NCBI RefSeq assembly: GCF_900088825.1
Contig: NZ_LT592171.1
Coordinates: 1,538,109 to 1,602,108, forward strand
Reading direction: 5' to 3'
Length of the DNA: 64,000 nucleotides
Origin: Thiomonas delicata
GTDB taxonomy: Bacteria > Pseudomonadota > Gammaproteobacteria > Burkholderiales > Burkholderiaceae_C
The notes under the pieces are model-generated. The model saw only the letters and a list, made by a program, of their open reading frames with translations, was not told the DNA's origin and searched no databases. This document shows, piece by piece, positions 45,331 to 55,265 of this stretch; the first letter of the stretch is position 1; the number at the start of each line of letters is the position of its first letter. A program made the position numbers and the translations under genes.

Positions 45331-47616
45331 TCAGTTCACCGGTGTGAGCTTGGCGATGTTGAGCGCCAGCCACTTGGGGCCATGGCGATGGAAGCGCACC
45401 TGGGCGCGCGCATCCGTACCCTGGCCTTCGAGCGTGAGGATGACGCCCTCGCCGAACTTGGTGTGGAACACCGACTGGCCGACGCGCAAGCCATGCGGCG
45501 GCGCCGAGGCCTGCACCGCCGGCGTGAAGGGCACCGCGGGCGCGGCGGGCGCGGCGTTCCACGCGGCGCGCAGGGTCGGCCTGTACGCGCCGCCGAAGCC
45601 GCCCGCGCCGGCCTTCGGCGACAGCCACTTCAGCGTGTCCTCGGGCAACTCGTCGAAGAACCGGCTACGCAGGTTGTAGCGCGTCTGCCCGTGCAGGATG
45701 CGGCTTTGCGCGTGGCTCAGGTACAGGCGCTTGCGCGCGCGCGTGATGGCCACGTACATCAGCCGCCGCTCTTCCTCCACCCCGTCGGCCTCGTTCATCG
45801 CGTTCTCGTGCGGGAACAGCCCCTCTTCCAGGCCGGTGATGAACACGACGTCGAACTCCAGGCCCTTGGCCGCATGCACGGTCATCATCTGCACCGCGTC
45901 CTGTCCGGCCTGGGCCTGGTTGTCCCCGGCCTCCAGCGCGGCATGGGTGAGAAACGCCGTCAAGGGCGACAGGGTTTCACCGGTGGCCGGGTCGACCGCC
46001 TGCAGGTTCTGCAGCGCCTGCTCGGACAGCGCCTGCTCGCGCAGGGCCTCGGCGTCCAGGCCGAAACCTTCCTGCGTGACGAAGGCGGTGGCGGCGTTGA
46101 TGAGCTCCTCGAGGTTCTCCACACGGTCCTGGCCGTCGCGTTCGGCGCGGTAATGTTCCAGCAGGCCCGAAACGTCGAGCGCGTGCCGCACCAGGTCCGG
46201 CAGCGACATCGCGGCGCACTCCACACGGGCGCGGCCCAGCATGTCGACGAAGGCCTGCAGGCTGGCGGCGCCGCGGCCGCCGAGCGCGGAGATGGCGTCG
46301 GCCAGCGGCACCTGGCGCAGGCGGGCAGCGTCCTGCAACTGCTCCAGCGTGCGCGCGCCGATGCCGCGTGGGGGAAAATTCACCACGCGCAGAAAGGCCG
46401 TGTCGTCGTGCGGGTTGTCGAGCAGACGCAGATAGGCCAATGCGTGCTTGATCTCGGCGCGCTCGAAAAACCGCATCCCGCCGTACACGCGGTAGGGAAT
46501 GGCGGCGTTGAACAGCGCGCCCTCGATCACGCGCGACTGTGCGTTGGAGCGGTACAGCAGCGCGATCTGGTCGCGCGCATAGCCGTCGCGCAGCAACAGG
46601 CGGATTTCCTCCACCAGCCACAGCGCCTCCTGCTGGTCGGTCGGCTGCTCGATGACCCGCACCGGCTCGCCGGCGCCGGCCTCGGTGCGCAGGTTCTTGC
46701 CCAGGCGCCGCGCATTGTGGGCGATGAGGGCGTTGGCGGTTTGCAGGATGTTGGCGTGCGAGCGGTAGTTGTGCTCCAGCTTGATGAGATGGTGCACATG
46801 GAACTCGCGCTGGTAGTCGTCCATATTGCCGACGTTGGCACCGCGGAAAGCGTAGATGCTCTGGTCGTCGTCCCCCACGGCCAGCACGGCCGAGGGCTGC
46901 GCCTCGTTGGGTCCGGCCAGCAGCTTGAGCCACTGGTATTGCAGGCGGTTGGTGTCCTGGAACTCGTCGATCAGGATATGGCGAAAGCGGGCGCGGTAAT
47001 GCTGGCGGATCTCGGCGTGGTCGCGCAGCACCTCGTAGGTGCGCAGCAGCAGCTCGGCGAAATCGGCCACGCCCTCGCGCTGGCATTGCGCCTCGTAGGC
47101 GGCGTAGATCTCGGCCATCAACCGGCTCTGGGCATCGCGCACCTCGCAGTCCTTGGCCCGCAGGCCCTGCTCCTTGCAGCCGTTGATGAACCACTGCACC
47201 TGTTTCGGCGGCGCGCGCTGCTCGTCCACATTGAGGCCCTTGAGCAGGCGCTTGACGGCGGAAAGCTGGTCCTGCGTGTCCAGGATCTGGAAGGTCTGCG
47301 GCAGGGCCGCCACCTTCCAGTGCGCGCGCAGAAAACGGTTGCACAGGCCGTGGAAGGTTCCCACCCACATGCCACGCACCGGCATGGGCAGCATGGCCGA
47401 CAGCCGGGTGAGCATCTCCTTGGCCGCCTTGTTGGTGAACGTGACGGCCAGGATCCCCGCCGGCGACGCCTGGCCGGTGCCGATCAGCCAGGCGATGCGG
47501 GTGGTGAGCACCCGGGTCTTGCCGCTGCCCGCACCGGCCAGGATGAGAGCGTTTTCGGCGGGCAGCGTGACGGCGGCAAGCTGTTCGGGATTGAGGTTGG
47601 CCAGCAGATCGGACAT
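45331..47616 (-). CDS. uvrD: UvrD/Rep-family DNA helicase (helicase II)
   Basis: The 761-residue superfamily 1A helicase has Walker A LAGAGSGKTRVL, motif Ia TFTNKAAKEM, DEFQDTNRLQYQWL (motif II), DDDQSIYAFRGA (motif III), TVHAAKGLEFDVVFITGLEEG (motif V) and EERRLMYVAITRARKRL (motif VI). The C-terminal 90 residues contain the Tudor-like RNA polymerase/UvrB-interaction module typical of UvrD (VFHTKFGEGVILTLEG). UvrD removes excised fragments in nucleotide excision and mismatch repair. Intact and of normal length. Confidence 0.95.
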   Translation of the reverse strand: MSDLLANLNPEQLAAVTLPAENALILAGAGSGKTRVLTTRIAWLIGTGQASPAGILAVTFTNKAAKEMLTRLSAMLPMPVRGMWVGTFHGLCNRFLRAHWKVAALPQTFQILDTQDQLSAVKRLLKGLNVDEQRAPPKQVQWFINGCKEQGLRAKDCEVRDAQSRLMAEIYAAYEAQCQREGVADFAELLLRTYEVLRDHAEIRQHYRARFRHILIDEFQDTNRLQYQWLKLLAGPNEAQPSAVLAVGDDDQSIYAFRGANVGNMDDYQREFHVHHLIKLEHNYRSHANILQTANALIAHNARRLGKNLRTEAGAGEPVRVIEQPTDQQEALWLVEEIRLLLRDGYARDQIALLYRSNAQSRVIEGALFNAAIPYRVYGGMRFFERAEIKHALAYLRLLDNPHDDTAFLRVVNFPPRGIGARTLEQLQDAARLRQVPLADAISALGGRGAASLQAFVDMLGRARVECAAMSLPDLVRHALDVSGLLEHYRAERDGQDRVENLEELINAATAFVTQEGFGLDAEALREQALSEQALQNLQAVDPATGETLSPLTAFLTHAALEAGDNQAQAGQDAVQMMTVHAAKGLEFDVVFITGLEEGLFPHENAMNEADGVEEERRLMYVAITRARKRLYLSHAQSRILHGQTRYNLRSRFFDELPEDTLKWLSPKAGAGGFGGAYRPTLRAAWNAAPAAPAVPFTPAVQASAPPHGLRVGQSVFHTKFGEGVILTLEGQGTDARAQVRFHRHGPKWLALNIAKLTPVN

Positions 47617-47768
47617 GACCGCATTCTAGGTGCCGCCCCGCTTCCGGGCGCCTGCGGCGCGGGTCGCGCCGCAGCCCTGCTGCGCGTGCCAGGAAAACCC
47701 CGGGGACGGCCCGGCCGGGTTGTGAAAAGCGCGCCGCGCGCAGTGCAGCGTGGGGTCCGGCTGGCGCC

Positions 47769-47809
47769 TACAATCGGGCACCGGGCCGCGATTTCGCGCC
47801 CGGTTTTTT
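47769..47809 (+). promoter_or_regulatory. guaC promoter/leader: TACAAT followed by an intrinsic-terminator-like hairpin
   Basis: TACAAT (47769-47774) is a 5/6 -10 match with a poor -35. The expected start, about 47781, is the first base of a hairpin. CCGGG (47781-47785) and CGCG (47787-47790) pair with CGCG (47795-47798) and CCCGG (47799-47803) around an ATTT loop, with one bulged C. Six T follow at 47804-47809. The hairpin lies about 45 bp before guaC with no plus-strand gene upstream, so it looks like an attenuator or 5'-end structure. Confidence 0.5.
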
Positions 47810-47852
47810 GTTGGCGCGGGTGCTCTGTACGGGGCTTGCGCGGGAGTGCGTG

Positions 47853-48830
47853 GTGGAAATTTTCGATTACGAGAACATTCTGCTGCTGCCCAGGCGCTGC
47901 CGGGTCGGCAGCCGGGCCGAATGCGACCCCTCGACCACCTTCGGCGGGCGCAAGTTCCGCCTGCCCGTCGTGCCGGCCAATATGAAGACCGTGATCGACG
48001 CGCACATCGCGCGCTGGCTCGCCGAGCATGGCTATTTCTACATCCTGCACCGCTTCGATGTCGACGCCGTGGCCTTCGCCCGCCAGATGCGCGACGCCGG
48101 CTTGTTCGTGTCGATTTCCATCGGCGTCCGAGCCGACGACGCCGCCACGATCGACCAGCTCGCCGCCGAGGGGGTGGGGGCCGACTACATCACCATCGAC
48201 ATCGCCCACGGCCATGCCGACAGCGTGCAGCGCATGATCGGGCACATCAAGCACAAGCTGCCCGAGGCCTTCGTCATCGCCGGCAATATCGGCACGCCCG
48301 AGGCCGTCATCGATCTCGAATCCTGGGGCGCCGACGCCACCAAGCTGGGCATCGGTCCGGGCAAGGTGTGCATCACCCGCATGAAAACGGGCTTCGGCAC
48401 CGGCGGCTGGCAGCTCTCGGCGCTGAAGTGGTGCGCCCGCGTGGCGACCAAGCCCATCATCGCCGACGGCGGCATCCGCGAACACGGCGACATCGCCAAG
48501 AGCGTGCGTTTCGGCGCCGCCATGGTGATGATCGGCTCCATGCTGGCCGGGCACGAGGAATCCCCCGGCAAGACCGTGGAAGTCGACGGTGCGCTGTACA
48601 AGGAGTACTACGGCAGCGCCTCCGAGTTCAACAAGGGGCTGCGCCGCAACGTCGAGGGCAAGCGCATCCTCGAACCCGTCAAGGGCCGGCTGGTCGATAC
48701 GCTCAAGGAAATGGAGGAGGACCTACAAAGCTCCATCTCCTACGCCGGCGGCACCGTGCTGGCCGACATCCGCAAGGTCAACTACGTCATCCTCGGCCAG
48801 AACAACGCCGGCGAACATCTGCTGATGTGA
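47853..48830 (+). CDS. guaC: GMP reductase
   Basis: GMP reductase converts GMP to IMP with NADPH, part of purine salvage. The 325-residue protein has the type found in Firmicutes: [12 protein letters not shown] at the N-terminus, the active-site loop [18 protein letters not shown] with catalytic C173, and [15 protein letters not shown]. The CBS domains of IMP dehydrogenase are absent. I chose the GTG at 47853, which has GGGAG six bases upstream and gives the family length; a GTG at 47850 is too close to the ribosome-binding site. The neighbouring genes are unrelated. Confidence 0.92.
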   Translation: MEIFDYENILLLPRRCRVGSRAECDPSTTFGGRKFRLPVVPANMKTVIDAHIARWLAEHGYFYILHRFDVDAVAFARQMRDAGLFVSISIGVRADDAATIDQLAAEGVGADYITIDIAHGHADSVQRMIGHIKHKLPEAFVIAGNIGTPEAVIDLESWGADATKLGIGPGKVCITRMKTGFGTGGWQLSALKWCARVATKPIIADGGIREHGDIAKSVRFGAAMVMIGSMLAGHEESPGKTVEVDGALYKEYYGSASEFNKGLRRNVEGKRILEPVKGRLVDTLKEMEEDLQSSISYAGGTVLADIRKVNYVILGQNNAGEHLLM

Positions 48831-48876
48831 CCCGCGCGGCCCACGACCACACCGCATTCCCCAGACCCTAGCCTTC

Positions 48877-51705
48877 ATGACCGAACTCGCCAAATCCTTC
48901 GAACCCGCCGACATCGAATCCCGCTGGAGCGCCGCTTGGGCGCAGCGTGGCTGGTTCGAGCCCACGCTCGACCCCGCGCGCCCTTCGTTCTGCATCCAGC
49001 TGCCGCCGCCCAACGTCACCGGCACCCTGCACATGGGTCACGCCTTCAACCAGACGGTGATGGACGCGCTGACCCGCTACCACCGCATGCTCGGCGACAA
49101 CACGTTGTGGGTGCCGGGGACGGACCACGCCGGCATCGCCACGCAGATCGTGGTCGAGCGCCAGTTGCAGGCCCAGGGCATCAGCCGGCACGACCTGGGG
49201 CGCGAGGCGTTCACGGCCAAGGTCTGGACATGGAAACAACAGTCCGGCAACACCATCACCAACCAGATGCGCCGCATGGGCGCTTCGGTGAGCTGGAAGC
49301 ACGAGTACTTCACCATGGACGACAAGCTGTCCGATGTGGTGGTGGAAACCTTCGTGCGCCTGTACGAGCAAGGCCTGATCTACCGCGGCAAGCGCCTGGT
49401 GAACTGGGACCCGGTGCTCAAGAGCGCGGTGAGTGACCTGGAGGTGGAAAGCGAGGAGGAGGATGGCTTCCTCTGGCACATCCGCTACCCGCTGGCCGAC
49501 GGCTCGGACAGCGTGGTGGTGGCCACCACCCGGCCCGAAACCATGCTGGGCGACACCGCGGTGATGGTGCACCCGGACGACACACGCTACCAGCACCTGA
49601 TCGGCAAGCAGGTGAAGTTGCCCATCACCGGCCGCCTGGTGCCCGTCATCGCCGACGCCTACGTGGACAAGGACTTCGGCACCGGCGTGGTGAAGGTCAC
49701 CCCGGCGCACGATTTCAACGATTATGCGGTGGGGCAGCGGCATGGGCTGCCAGTGTTGTCGGTGCTGACTCTTGACGCCAAGATCAACCAACAGGCGCCG
49801 ATGCCATACCAAGGCCTCGACCGCTTCGAAGCCCGCAAAGCCATCGTCGCCCAGCTCGAAGCCGAGGGCTTCCTGGTCGAGGTGAAGAAGCACAAGCTGA
49901 TGGTGCCACGCTGCGCGCGCACCGGGCAGATCGTCGAGCCCATGCTCACCGACCAGTGGTTTGTCGCCACCACCAAGCCGGGGCCGGACGGCAAGAGCAT
50001 GGCGCAAAAAGCCATCGACGCGGTGGCCAGCGGCGACGTCAAGTTCGTGCCCGAGAACTGGGTCAACACCTACAACCAGTGGATGCACAACATCCAGGAC
50101 TGGTGCATCTCGCGCCAGCTCTGGTGGGGGCACCAGATTCCGGCCTGGTACGGAGCTGGAGGCGAAATTTTCGTCGCGCGCAACGAAGCCGAGGCACGTG
50201 CCAAGGCGCAGGCCGCCGGCTACACCGGCGCGTTGCAGCGCGAGCAGGACGTGCTCGACACCTGGTACTCCTCGGCCCTGGTGCCCTTCTCCACCATGGG
50301 CTGGCCGGCGCACACCGTCGAGCAGGACCTGTTCCTGCCGTCGAGCGTGCTGGTCACCGGCTACGAGATCATCTTTTTCTGGGTGGCGCGCATGATCATG
50401 ATGACCACCCACTTCACCGGCAAGGTGCCGTTCCGCAACGTCTACATCCACGGCATGGTGCTGGACGCGCACGGCAAGAAGATGAGCAAGTCCGAGGGCA
50501 ATGTGATCGACCCGGTCGACCTGATCGACGGCGTGGACCTTGCCGGGCTGGTGCACAAGTCCACCGTCGGCCTGCGCAAGCCCGAGACCGCGCCCAAGGT
50601 CGCCGCCCGGGTGAAGAAGGAATTCCCGGACGGCATCCCGGCCTACGGCGCCGACGCGCTGCGCTTCACCATGGCGTCGTACGCCTCGCTCGGGCGCAAC
50701 ATCAACTTCGACACCAAGCGCTGCGAGGGCTACCGCAATTTCTGCAACAAGCTGTGGAACGCCACGCGCTTCGTGCTGATGCAGGTCGACGGCCTGTCGG
50801 ACTTTGACCGCGGCATGGAAACCTGCACGGGCGACTGCGGCCCGGAGGGTTACATGCACTTCTCCGCCGCCGACCGCTGGATCGCCTCGCAACTGCAGCG
50901 CACCGAGCAGCAGGTGGCGCAGGGCTTCGCCGACTACCGCCTGGACTTCGTCGCCCAGGCCATCTACCAGTTCGTGTGGGACGAGTACTGCGACTGGTAC
51001 CTGGAAATCGCCAAGGTGCAGACCGCCACCGGCACGCCCGCGCAGCAGCGCGCCGCGCGGCGCACCCTGATCCGGGTGCTGGAAACGGTGCTGCGCCTGG
51101 CCCATCCCGTCATGCCCTTCATCACCGAAGAACTGTGGCAGAAGGTCGCGCCGCTGGCGGGTCGCTCGGGTGATTCGGTCTGCGTCGCGCCCTACCCGCA
51201 GGCCCAGCCCGAGAAGATCGACCCCGAGGCCGAGGCCGAGATCGCCGCGTTCAAGCAACTGGTCGACGCCTGCCGCAATCTGCGCGGCGAGCTTGGCGTG
51301 TCGCCGGCCCAGAAGCTGCCGCTGCTGGCCTGCGGCGACACCGCGCGCATCGAGCGTCACCGCCCCGCCCTGCAGGCGCTGGCCAAGCTGGCGGATGTCC
51401 GGCTGTTCGCGGACGAAGCCGCATGGATGCAAGCGGTGCAAGCGTCTCCAAGCACCGTGGTCGGCGCCACCCGCGTGGCCCTGTTCATTGAAGTCGACGC
51501 CGCCGCCGAGCGCGAACGTCTGGGCAAGGAGGCGCTGCGCCTCGAAGCCGAGATCGCCAAGGCCGAAGGCAAGCTCAGCAACGCCAGTTTCGTCGAGCGC
51601 GCACCGGCCGCCGTGGTGGCCCAGGAGCGCGAGCGGCTGGACGCATTCCGCGCCACGCTGGCCAAGGTGCGCGAGCAGATCGACCGCCTTCCGCTGCCAG
51701 CCTGA
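48877..51705 (+). CDS. valS: valyl-tRNA synthetase
   Basis: ValS charges tRNA-Val. The 942-residue class I synthetase has the HIGH-type motif ([14 protein letters not shown]), a full editing (CP1) domain with [17 protein letters not shown] and [14 protein letters not shown] in [11 protein letters not shown], and a C-terminal coiled coil (about residues 875-940: [20 protein letters not shown]). The C-terminal arm is characteristic of ValS. It starts 46 bp after guaC. No anomalies. Confidence 0.97.
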   Translation: MTELAKSFEPADIESRWSAAWAQRGWFEPTLDPARPSFCIQLPPPNVTGTLHMGHAFNQTVMDALTRYHRMLGDNTLWVPGTDHAGIATQIVVERQLQAQGISRHDLGREAFTAKVWTWKQQSGNTITNQMRRMGASVSWKHEYFTMDDKLSDVVVETFVRLYEQGLIYRGKRLVNWDPVLKSAVSDLEVESEEEDGFLWHIRYPLADGSDSVVVATTRPETMLGDTAVMVHPDDTRYQHLIGKQVKLPITGRLVPVIADAYVDKDFGTGVVKVTPAHDFNDYAVGQRHGLPVLSVLTLDAKINQQAPMPYQGLDRFEARKAIVAQLEAEGFLVEVKKHKLMVPRCARTGQIVEPMLTDQWFVATTKPGPDGKSMAQKAIDAVASGDVKFVPENWVNTYNQWMHNIQDWCISRQLWWGHQIPAWYGAGGEIFVARNEAEARAKAQAAGYTGALQREQDVLDTWYSSALVPFSTMGWPAHTVEQDLFLPSSVLVTGYEIIFFWVARMIMMTTHFTGKVPFRNVYIHGMVLDAHGKKMSKSEGNVIDPVDLIDGVDLAGLVHKSTVGLRKPETAPKVAARVKKEFPDGIPAYGADALRFTMASYASLGRNINFDTKRCEGYRNFCNKLWNATRFVLMQVDGLSDFDRGMETCTGDCGPEGYMHFSAADRWIASQLQRTEQQVAQGFADYRLDFVAQAIYQFVWDEYCDWYLEIAKVQTATGTPAQQRAARRTLIRVLETVLRLAHPVMPFITEELWQKVAPLAGRSGDSVCVAPYPQAQPEKIDPEAEAEIAAFKQLVDACRNLRGELGVSPAQKLPLLACGDTARIERHRPALQALAKLADVRLFADEAAWMQAVQASPSTVVGATRVALFIEVDAAAERERLGKEALRLEAEIAKAEGKLSNASFVERAPAAVVAQERERLDAFRATLAKVREQIDRLPLPA

Positions 51706-51718
51706 AGGCAGCGTCAAG

Positions 51719-51738
51719 CAGGCCATGGGGGTGGCCTG
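51719..51738 (+). repeat. perfect hairpin after valS
   Basis: CAGGCCA (51719-51725) and TGGCCTG (51732-51738) are exact complements around TGGGGG, 14 bp after the valS stop and before galU. No T-run follows, so a canonical intrinsic terminator is unlikely, but the stem could protect the valS 3' end. Confidence 0.4.
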
Positions 51739-51804
51739 CGTTCCGGGGATGGGGCCGTCACGAACGGCCACTATCCTGTGTTTCAACAAACCTACGGAGA
51801 ATTT

Positions 51805-52686
51805 ATGCCCATGCCCCAAGCCATCACCAAAGCCGTCTTTCCCGTCGCCGGCCTCGGCACGCGTTTTCTGCCCGCCACCAAGGCCACGCCGAAGGAGATG
51901 ATGCCGGTGGTCGACAAACCGCTGATCCAGTACGCCGTGGAGGAGGCCTATGCCGCGGGCATCACCGAAATGATCTTCGTCACCGGGCGCCACAAGCGCG
52001 CCATCGAGGACCACTTCGACACGGCCTACGAGCTGGAACATGAACTCGAGGCCGCCGGCAAGTCCGCGCTGCTGGACGTGGTGCGCAGCGTCAAGCCGGC
52101 CGACGTGCAGTGCGTGTTCGTGCGCCAGCCCGTGGCCAACGGTCTCGGCGCGGCCGTGCTGTGCGCGGAGCGGCTGGTCGGCAACGAGCCCTTCGCCGTG
52201 CTGCTCGCCGACGACTTGCTGGTGGGGACGCCTCCCGTGCTGGCGCAGATGGTCGAGATCCATGGCCGCCACGGGCGCAGCGTTATCGCCACCGAGGACG
52301 TGCCGCGCGAACACACCCGCCGCTACGGTATCGTCAGCGGTCAGGAAATCACGCCGGGTCTGACCTCGCTGTCGGGCATCATCGAAAAACCCGCGCCGGA
52401 ACATGCGCCGACCACCCAGGCGGTGGTGGGCCGCTACATCCTCAGTTCCCGCGTGTTCCACCATCTCAACAACGCCAAGCCTGGCGCCGGCGGAGAAATC
52501 CAGCTCACCGACGGCATCGCCGCGCTGCTGGCCGAGGAAGCGGTGTACGCCTACCGGTACAACGGCCGCCGCTTCGACTGCGGCAGCAAGGCCGGCTACC
52601 TCGAAGCCACGGTGCAACTCGGGCTCGAACACCCCGAAGCCGGGCCGGCCTTCGCCGAGTACATCAAGAACCTGAAGCTGGCGTAA
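51805..52686 (+). CDS. galU: UTP-glucose-1-phosphate uridylyltransferase
   Basis: GalU makes UDP-glucose for lipopolysaccharide and other glycans. The 293-residue protein has the nucleotidyltransferase signature [18 protein letters not shown] and [14 protein letters not shown] near the N-terminus, LLADDLLVG with the metal-binding Asp, GIIEKP and [11 protein letters not shown]. The ATG at 51805 ([16 protein letters not shown]) has CGGAG upstream; an internal ATG at 51811 is possible. It converges on the TusA-like gene. Confidence 0.95.
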   Translation: MPMPQAITKAVFPVAGLGTRFLPATKATPKEMMPVVDKPLIQYAVEEAYAAGITEMIFVTGRHKRAIEDHFDTAYELEHELEAAGKSALLDVVRSVKPADVQCVFVRQPVANGLGAAVLCAERLVGNEPFAVLLADDLLVGTPPVLAQMVEIHGRHGRSVIATEDVPREHTRRYGIVSGQEITPGLTSLSGIIEKPAPEHAPTTQAVVGRYILSSRVFHHLNNAKPGAGGEIQLTDGIAALLAEEAVYAYRYNGRRFDCGSKAGYLEATVQLGLEHPEAGPAFAEYIKNLKLA

Positions 52687-52704
52687 GGCGGGCAGAACCC
52701 CGCG

Positions 52705-52727
52705 CCCGGTGTTTCAAGAACACCGGG
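52705..52727. terminator. terminator-like hairpin between convergent galU and the TusA-like gene
   Basis: CCCGGTGTT (52705-52713) and AACACCGGG (52719-52727) form a perfect 9-bp stem with a 5-nt loop in the 43-bp convergent gap. It would act on both strands, but neither side has a T-run, so termination strength is uncertain. Confidence 0.55.
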
Positions 52728-52729
52728 TC

Positions 52730-52972
52730 TCAGCGCCGGCGCAGCACGTGGGCAAAGCCGGCATCGGCCTCTTTCTGCTCGACCAGTTCGTTGCCGGTCT
52801 GCCGCGCAAAGGCCTGGAAGTCGCGCACCGAGCCGGGGTCGGTCGCCAGCACGCGCAGCAACTGCCCGCTTTGCATGCCCGCCAAGGCCTTCTTGGCTTT
52901 GAGGATGGGCAGCGGGCAGTTCAAGCCGCGCGCGTCCACTTCCACATCAGCCTTTTCCGCCGCTGCGTTCAT
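52730..52972 (-). CDS. TusA-like sulfur-carrier (SirA family) protein
   Basis: This 80-residue protein has the TusA fold signature: VDARGLNCPLPILKAKKAL with the single sulfur-carrying Cys (C19) in the CPxP motif, then LRVLATDPGSVRDFQAFARQTGNEL. Such proteins carry persulfide for tRNA thiolation, or for sulfur oxidation in thiotrophs, where they associate with rhodaneses and DsrE/Hdr systems. No dsrE or hdr gene is nearby, so the role is undecided. It is divergent from mbfA and the start ATG at 52972 gives the normal length. Confidence 0.88.
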   Translation of the reverse strand: MNAAAEKADVEVDARGLNCPLPILKAKKALAGMQSGQLLRVLATDPGSVRDFQAFARQTGNELVEQKEADAGFAHVLRRR

Positions 52973-53087
52973 GTCCACGGTCGTCCCCTTGTGTTGTCGC
53001 GTTCGATGAGGTGATTCTAAAAGTTCAATGGCCGCGCGAAGGTGTCGGGCCGACAATAGCCATGACGCCACTCCACACACCGTCGCC

Positions 53088-54098
53088 ATGGCCATTGCAT
53101 CCTGGTTCAATTTCCCGGTACGGCCCGGCCGAGAATCGGCCGGCCTGAATTTTTCCGATCTGGGCGAACAGCAGATCCTCAGCCTGGCCATCGCGCTGGA
53201 AGAGGATGACGCCCGCATCTACAACACCTATGCCGACACCCTGGCCGGCGATTATCCCGACACCGCCCGACTGTTCCGCGGCATGGCCGCGGAGGAGGAC
53301 GGCCATCGCCACCGCCTGATCGAACTCTACCGCGAGCGCTTCGGCGAGCGCATCCTGCTGATCCGGCGCCAGGACGTGCGCGGCTTCATCGAGCGCAAGC
53401 CCTTGTGGCTGATGCAGCCGCTGGACCTGGAGAAGATCCGCGCCCAGGCCGAGATCATGGAGGCCGATTCCCGGCGCTTCTACGCCCAGGCCGCGCGCCA
53501 CACCACCGACGCCGCCATCCGCCAACTGCTCGGCGACCTCGCCGCCGAGGAAAGCAGGCATGAATCGAAGGCCGAGACCCTGGGCGACAAGTTCATCACC
53601 CCAGGGGCCGTGCGCACCGAACGCCAGACCCAGCGCCGCATGTTCGTGCTGCAGTTCATCCAACCCGGCCTGGCCGGCCTGATGGACGGCTCGGTCTCCA
53701 CCCTCGCGCCGCTGTTCGCCGCCGCCTTCGCCACGCACAACACCTGGAGCACCTTTCTGGTGGGCCTGGCCGCCGCCATCGGCGCCGGCATCAGCATGGC
53801 CTTTGCCGAGGCCTTGTCCGATGACGGGGCGCTGACCGGCCGCGGCAGCCCGGTGCTGCGGGGCGGCATCACCGGCCTGATGACCACCCTGGGCGGCCTC
53901 GGGCACACCCTGCCCTACCTGATCCCGCAATTCCACATCGCCACAGCCATCGCCGTCGCGATCGTGATCGCCGAACTCGGCCTCATCGCCTGGGTGCGCA
54001 AGCGCTACATGGACACGTCCTTCGGCCTGGCGGTGCTGCAGGTGATCGTGGGTGGCGCGCTCGTCTTCACCGTCGGCGTTCTCATCGGCAACGCCTAG
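53088..54098 (+). CDS. mbfA: MbfA-type iron exporter (ferritin-like domain fused to VIT1 domain)
   Basis: The 336-residue protein joins an N-terminal ferritin-like domain (about residues 20-170) to a C-terminal VIT1/CCC1 membrane domain. Its metal-binding acids appear in IALEEDDARIY, MAAEEDGHRHR, AEIMEADSRRFY and LAAEESRHES. The VIT1 part (from about 185) contains PGLAGLMDGSVSTLAPLF and AGISMAFAEALSDDG, with four or five helices. This fusion is the membrane-bound ferritin A described in rhizobia, which exports iron under excess iron or peroxide stress. No obvious Fur or Irr box was found upstream. Confidence 0.9.
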   Translation: MAIASWFNFPVRPGRESAGLNFSDLGEQQILSLAIALEEDDARIYNTYADTLAGDYPDTARLFRGMAAEEDGHRHRLIELYRERFGERILLIRRQDVRGFIERKPLWLMQPLDLEKIRAQAEIMEADSRRFYAQAARHTTDAAIRQLLGDLAAEESRHESKAETLGDKFITPGAVRTERQTQRRMFVLQFIQPGLAGLMDGSVSTLAPLFAAAFATHNTWSTFLVGLAAAIGAGISMAFAEALSDDGALTGRGSPVLRGGITGLMTTLGGLGHTLPYLIPQFHIATAIAVAIVIAELGLIAWVRKRYMDTSFGLAVLQVIVGGALVFTVGVLIGNA

Positions 54099-54144
54099 CG
54101 CCGAAGCGGCCAAGCCGCCGGGAGGCATGTCACCCCCCGGGGAA

Positions 54145-54179
54145 GGCACGCATCTCGCCGGCCGATGCAGGGCCGTGCC
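54145..54179. repeat. imperfect hairpin between convergent mbfA and tsdA
   Basis: GGCACGCATC (54145-54154) pairs with GATG (54164-54167) and CGTGCC (54174-54179), leaving a six-base bulge. It ends 2 bp before the tsdA stop on the minus strand. No T-run is present on either strand. Confidence 0.35.
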
Positions 54180-54181
54180 GA

Positions 54182-55096
54182 TCATGGAATCAGATGGTCG
54201 CCGCGAATGGTGTCGACGTCGAGGCCGAACATCTTGAAATTGCTGCGCACCGTGTGCTTTTCCTCGAGCACCTTGGAGTTGTAGTAGCCCATCTCGCTTC
54301 GCGGCAGCAAATGGTCCTGCAGATTGAAGTTCGGTCTGGGCTGCGCATCGACGTACAGCGTGACGTCCACCGCTTCCTGCTTGGTCAGATTCGCATTGCC
54401 GAGCGGCATATTGGATTCGACCCAGCTGGCCATTTTGTTGAGCTTGCTCATGCCCGCTCCCGTGTTGTAGCTGTCCTGGCCCCAAAGCGGCGGGAAATTC
54501 CCGACGCCTTGGCCGTTCTCGGCGTGGCAGGCCAGGCATTTCTGCTGGTAGACCTTCTGCCCGTTCACATAGCTCTCATGCGTCGCCTGCTTGATGAGCG
54601 GCACCACGTCCTTGTCCGGCCAGGTGGCGGTGAAGTAAGGCGTCACGGGTTTCTTGGCGTTCATCTTCATCGGCTGGCCCTCGGACAGCCAGGTGATGTA
54701 GGTCGCCATGGCGATCGAGGCTTCGGTGTCGATGATCGGACGCTTGCCGTTCATGCTGCGCATGAAACAGTTGTTGATGCGATCCTGCAGCGTCTGCACG
54801 GTTTTCTCGCGCTCTGAATACGCGGGAAACGCGGTGGCCGTGCCCATGAACGTGCCGATGGTCTTGGAGCGACCGCCTTCGAGGTGGCAACTCGTGCACT
54901 GGAGCTTGTTGCCCACCAGATCCTTGGTCAGCGGCTGGGTGTTGGTATGCATGATGATGTCCTCGCCGAGCTTGACCATGCGCCCAAGCTCCCCCTCCGG
55001 GTATTGCGTCGGGGGGTTCGGAACCTGTGCCACTCCCGCCGCCAGAGCCTGGCCCGCCACCGTCAACGCGAACATCGCGACCCACTGTGCTTTCAT
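54182..55096 (-). CDS. tsdA: thiosulfate dehydrogenase TsdA (diheme cytochrome c)
   Basis: The 304-residue protein has a Sec signal (residues 1-20) and two haem-c motifs, CTSCH (67-71) and CLACH (187-191), so it works in the periplasm. RINNCFMRSMNGK places C110 where TsdA enzymes have the unusual Cys axial ligand of haem 1; a Met near 222 or 230 (MPLG) would ligate haem 2. TsdA couples two thiosulfates to tetrathionate and passes electrons to other cytochromes. A TsdA has been characterised from Thiomonas. The partner cytochrome TsdB and sox genes are absent nearby. GGGGA precedes the ATG. Confidence 0.92.
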   Translation of the reverse strand: MKAQWVAMFALTVAGQALAAGVAQVPNPPTQYPEGELGRMVKLGEDIIMHTNTQPLTKDLVGNKLQCTSCHLEGGRSKTIGTFMGTATAFPAYSEREKTVQTLQDRINNCFMRSMNGKRPIIDTEASIAMATYITWLSEGQPMKMNAKKPVTPYFTATWPDKDVVPLIKQATHESYVNGQKVYQQKCLACHAENGQGVGNFPPLWGQDSYNTGAGMSKLNKMASWVESNMPLGNANLTKQEAVDVTLYVDAQPRPNFNLQDHLLPRSEMGYYNSKVLEEKHTVRSNFKMFGLDVDTIRGDHLIP

Positions 55097-55265
55097 TTCA
55101 TTTCCCCATGGTTGTTTCCGCAGATGTCTCCTCCACAGGACCTGAAATTTTTCGTGTGGAACGGCAAAAACCCGACAACGCATGCCTGTTTCGCCGCCCA
55201 CCTTGGCCCTCGGCACCCTGCGCAACGTGCAGAGCTCAGTCTAGGGACGCGCAATATGTTTCTAT

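Noticed and set aside
48868-52632. 1254-codon open frame opposite valS and galU
   Set aside because: Covers two unmistakable genes on the other strand, shows no family features, and has a His/Gly/Val/Ala-biased composition typical of antisense frames.
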